A stretch of DNA of 6,029 nt, taken from Cyanobacteria bacterium UBA1186 (GTDB taxonomy: Bacteria; Cyanobacteriota; Vampirovibrionia; Gastranaerophilales; Gastranaerophilaceae). Shown here one piece after another: positions 4,948 to 6,029 of the stretch. The notes under the pieces were generated by a model, which worked only from the letters and a program-made list of their open reading frames with translations, was not told where the DNA came from and ran no database searches. A program made the position numbers and the translations under genes. Position 1 is the first letter of the stretch; every line of letters begins with the position of its first letter. Where the stretch lies: positions 13,141-19,169 of the forward strand of contig DBYM01000047.1 in assembly GCA_002309875.1 (NCBI GenBank), read 5' to 3'.

Positions 4948-5765
4948 TGGACAAATTATATTTTTTAACAGCGGGAGTTCCTTTAAAAGCGGGAAACAAA
5001 GGATATAAAAGAGGTTTCGAAATCCATGATGAAATGGGTTTGGACGGTCTTGAACTTGAATTTGTACACGGAGTAAGAATTTCCGATACAAGCAGAGAAG
5101 ATGTTAAAAATTCAAACAAGGTTATAACCGCCCATGCGCCTTTTTATGTAAACCTTAATGCAAGAGAAGAAGAAAAGGTTGCGGCAAGCGTTCAGAGAAT
5201 TATTGAAACTGCCGTTACGACCGAAGAACTTGGCGGGTACAGTATTACATACCACGCAGGATTTTATCTCGGGCAGGAAGCAGAAAGAGTTTACGAGCAG
5301 ATTAAAGCGCAGACAAAGATTATTACTGAGGAACTGAGTAAAGTTAACAACAAAATATGGATTCGCCCTGAAACTACGGGAAAATCAACTCAGTGGGGTG
5401 ATTTGGACGAAATTATAAATCTTTCAAAAGAGTTTGAAACAGTTCTCCCGTGCGTGGATTTTTCTCATATTCATGCCCGTTATAACGGATTTTGGAATAC
5501 TTATGACGAATTCTGTTCAATTTTTGAGAAAATCGGAAAAGAACTTGGGCAGGTTGCATTGGACAATTTTCATGCCCATGTTGCGGGGATTGATTACGGC
5601 GCAAAAGGCGAAAAGAAGCATCTTAATCTTGAAGAATCCGATTTTAATTACAAAGACCTCTTAAAAGCCTTCAAAAGTTTTAACGTCAGGGGTGTAATTG
5701 TCTGCGAAAGTCCAAATATTGAGGACGACGCACAACTTATGAAAAATTATTATTTAACCCTTTAA
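4947..5765 (+). CDS. Endonuclease IV-like TIM-barrel metalloprotein
   Basis: The 272-residue protein belongs to the endonuclease IV/xylose-isomerase-like TIM-barrel superfamily. Endonuclease IV (Nfo) cleaves DNA at abasic sites using three zinc ions. Likely ligands in barrel order are His63 (TAHAPFYVNL), His103 (TYHAGFY), Glu142 (RPETTGK), Asp171 and His174 (CVDFSHIHAR), His209 or His211 (NFHAHVAGIDYG), His225 (GEKKHLNL) and Glu254 (CESPNIEDD). The partner of the Nfo Asp-Arg-His motif is not clear, since KKH stands there. Motifs such as LELEFVHGVR, RPETTGKSTQWG, DFSHIHARYNG and LEESDFNY fit a subgroup I associate with archaeal and bacterial deoxyribonuclease IV-like proteins. DNA repair activity is plausible but not shown; a sugar-type isomerase is the alternative. 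The ATG overlaps the upstream stop by one base (TAATG) with no clear Shine-Dalgarno sequence, implying reinitiation after the formyltransferase. Confidence 0.85.
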   Translation: MDKLYFLTAGVPLKAGNKGYKRGFEIHDEMGLDGLELEFVHGVRISDTSREDVKNSNKVITAHAPFYVNLNAREEEKVAASVQRIIETAVTTEELGGYSITYHAGFYLGQEAERVYEQIKAQTKIITEELSKVNNKIWIRPETTGKSTQWGDLDEIINLSKEFETVLPCVDFSHIHARYNGFWNTYDEFCSIFEKIGKELGQVALDNFHAHVAGIDYGAKGEKKHLNLEESDFNYKDLLKAFKSFNVRGVIVCESPNIEDDAQLMKNYYLTL

Positions 5766-6029
5766 TTACTCCTGCTGATAAGCCCATGCGGAATGATTGT
5801 GGATACTTTCCATCGATTCGCACTCGACTTCAAAAGAATCTATAATGCTGTTTTTCCTTAAAAGCAGAACAACGTCACGCAGTACATCTTCGACAAATTT
5901 CGGATTATTGTAAGCGTTTTCGGTTACAAATTTTTCGTCTTCACGTTTAAGCAGTGGATATAATTCTGATGAGGCGCATTTTTCGATATCAGAAACCAAA
6001 TCTTCAATCCATATATGTTCGTCTTCGGG
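5766..6029 (-). CDS. folE2: GTP cyclohydrolase IB (FolE2), C-terminal part only
   Basis: The frame is open from the right edge of the window to a TAA at 5766-5768, giving the last 87 residues. The N-terminus lies outside. FolE2 converts GTP to 7,8-dihydroneopterin triphosphate, the entry to folate and 7-deazaguanine (queuosine) synthesis. It is a metal-flexible alternative to zinc-dependent FolE. Strong family signatures are ELYPLLKREDEKFVTE (visible residues 22-37), AYNNPKFVEDVLRDV (39-53) and the C-terminal ESMESIHNHSAWAY (71-84), whose Glu/His cluster belongs to the conserved catalytic or metal region. A TTG at 5999 is internal (Leu), not a start, because the frame continues as family-like sequence (EDEHIWIEDL). 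The stop codon directly abuts the stop of the plus-strand operon with no spacer or terminator between. Confidence 0.93.
   Translation of the reverse strand, partial: PEDEHIWIEDLVSDIEKCASSELYPLLKREDEKFVTENAYNNPKFVEDVLRDVVLLLRKNSIIDSFEVECESMESIHNHSAWAYQQE

Noticed and set aside
5997..5999. TTG start for a 77-residue minus-strand protein
   Set aside because: The frame continues to the window edge with sequence fitting FolE2, so this is an internal Leu codon.
1..6029. CRISPR arrays, insertion sequences, tRNA or rRNA genes, prophage or defence genes
   Set aside because: No repeat-spacer pattern, transposase motif, terminal inverted repeats or cloverleaf sequence was seen. The window is ordinary core-type gene content.

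Overview
This window is a gene-dense, AT-rich bacterial chromosome segment with eight protein genes, two of them cut by the window edges. I see no mobile element, CRISPR array, tRNA or rRNA. The source is probably a low-GC, Gram-negative-type bacterium. My best guess is an uncultured gut lineage of non-photosynthetic cyanobacteria (Gastranaerophilales/Vampirovibrionia, 'Melainabacteria'). Two things suggest this: the first protein opens near its N-terminus with a short NYNR..VSFG-like stretch that I associate with small proteins of that group, and the LuxR-type regulator ends in a cyanobacteria-like VDDRTQAAVKALKEGLV tail. The assignment is an inference (about 50%). Other low-GC gut lineages remain possible.

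Layout. Positions 1-513 (+) hold the 3' part of an unrecognised gene. A near-symmetric hairpin at 537-565 probably terminates both this gene and the accD-accA operon, which runs in from the right on the minus strand (accD 1539-2405, accA 571-1527). These two genes encode the carboxyltransferase halves of acetyl-CoA carboxylase, the first committed step of fatty-acid synthesis. From the same intergenic region, a strong sigma70-type promoter drives a short secreted protein of unknown function (2567-3166, +). That gene ends tail to tail with an orphan NarL/FixJ response regulator (3163-3822, -), and the two stop codons share the palindrome TTAA.

A 180-bp AT-rich divergent promoter region (about 3823-4005) separates the regulator from a two-gene, translationally coupled operon. 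The first gene is an unusual methionyl-tRNA formyltransferase-like protein (4006-4947). The second is an endonuclease IV-like TIM-barrel protein (4947-5765), joined by a TAATG stop/start overlap. That operon abuts, with zero intervening bases, the 3' end of folE2 (GTP cyclohydrolase IB, minus strand, cut by the right edge).

How the genes relate: accD/accA form one enzyme, and FolE2 feeds folate or 7-deazaguanine synthesis and so could supply formyl-tetrahydrofolate to the formyltransferase. The most interesting element is the formyltransferase/endonuclease IV-like pair. The formyltransferase keeps the catalytic Asn-His-Asp residues and a C-terminal Fmt-like domain, but it appears to lack the Arg-rich loop that E. 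coli Fmt uses to recognise initiator tRNA. Its real acceptor may therefore be something else. Regulation also offers features worth testing: three candidate TATACT -10 boxes, very short 5' leaders, a repeated TTTGTTAA motif in both divergent promoter regions, and a hairpin between a Shine-Dalgarno-like sequence and the accD start.
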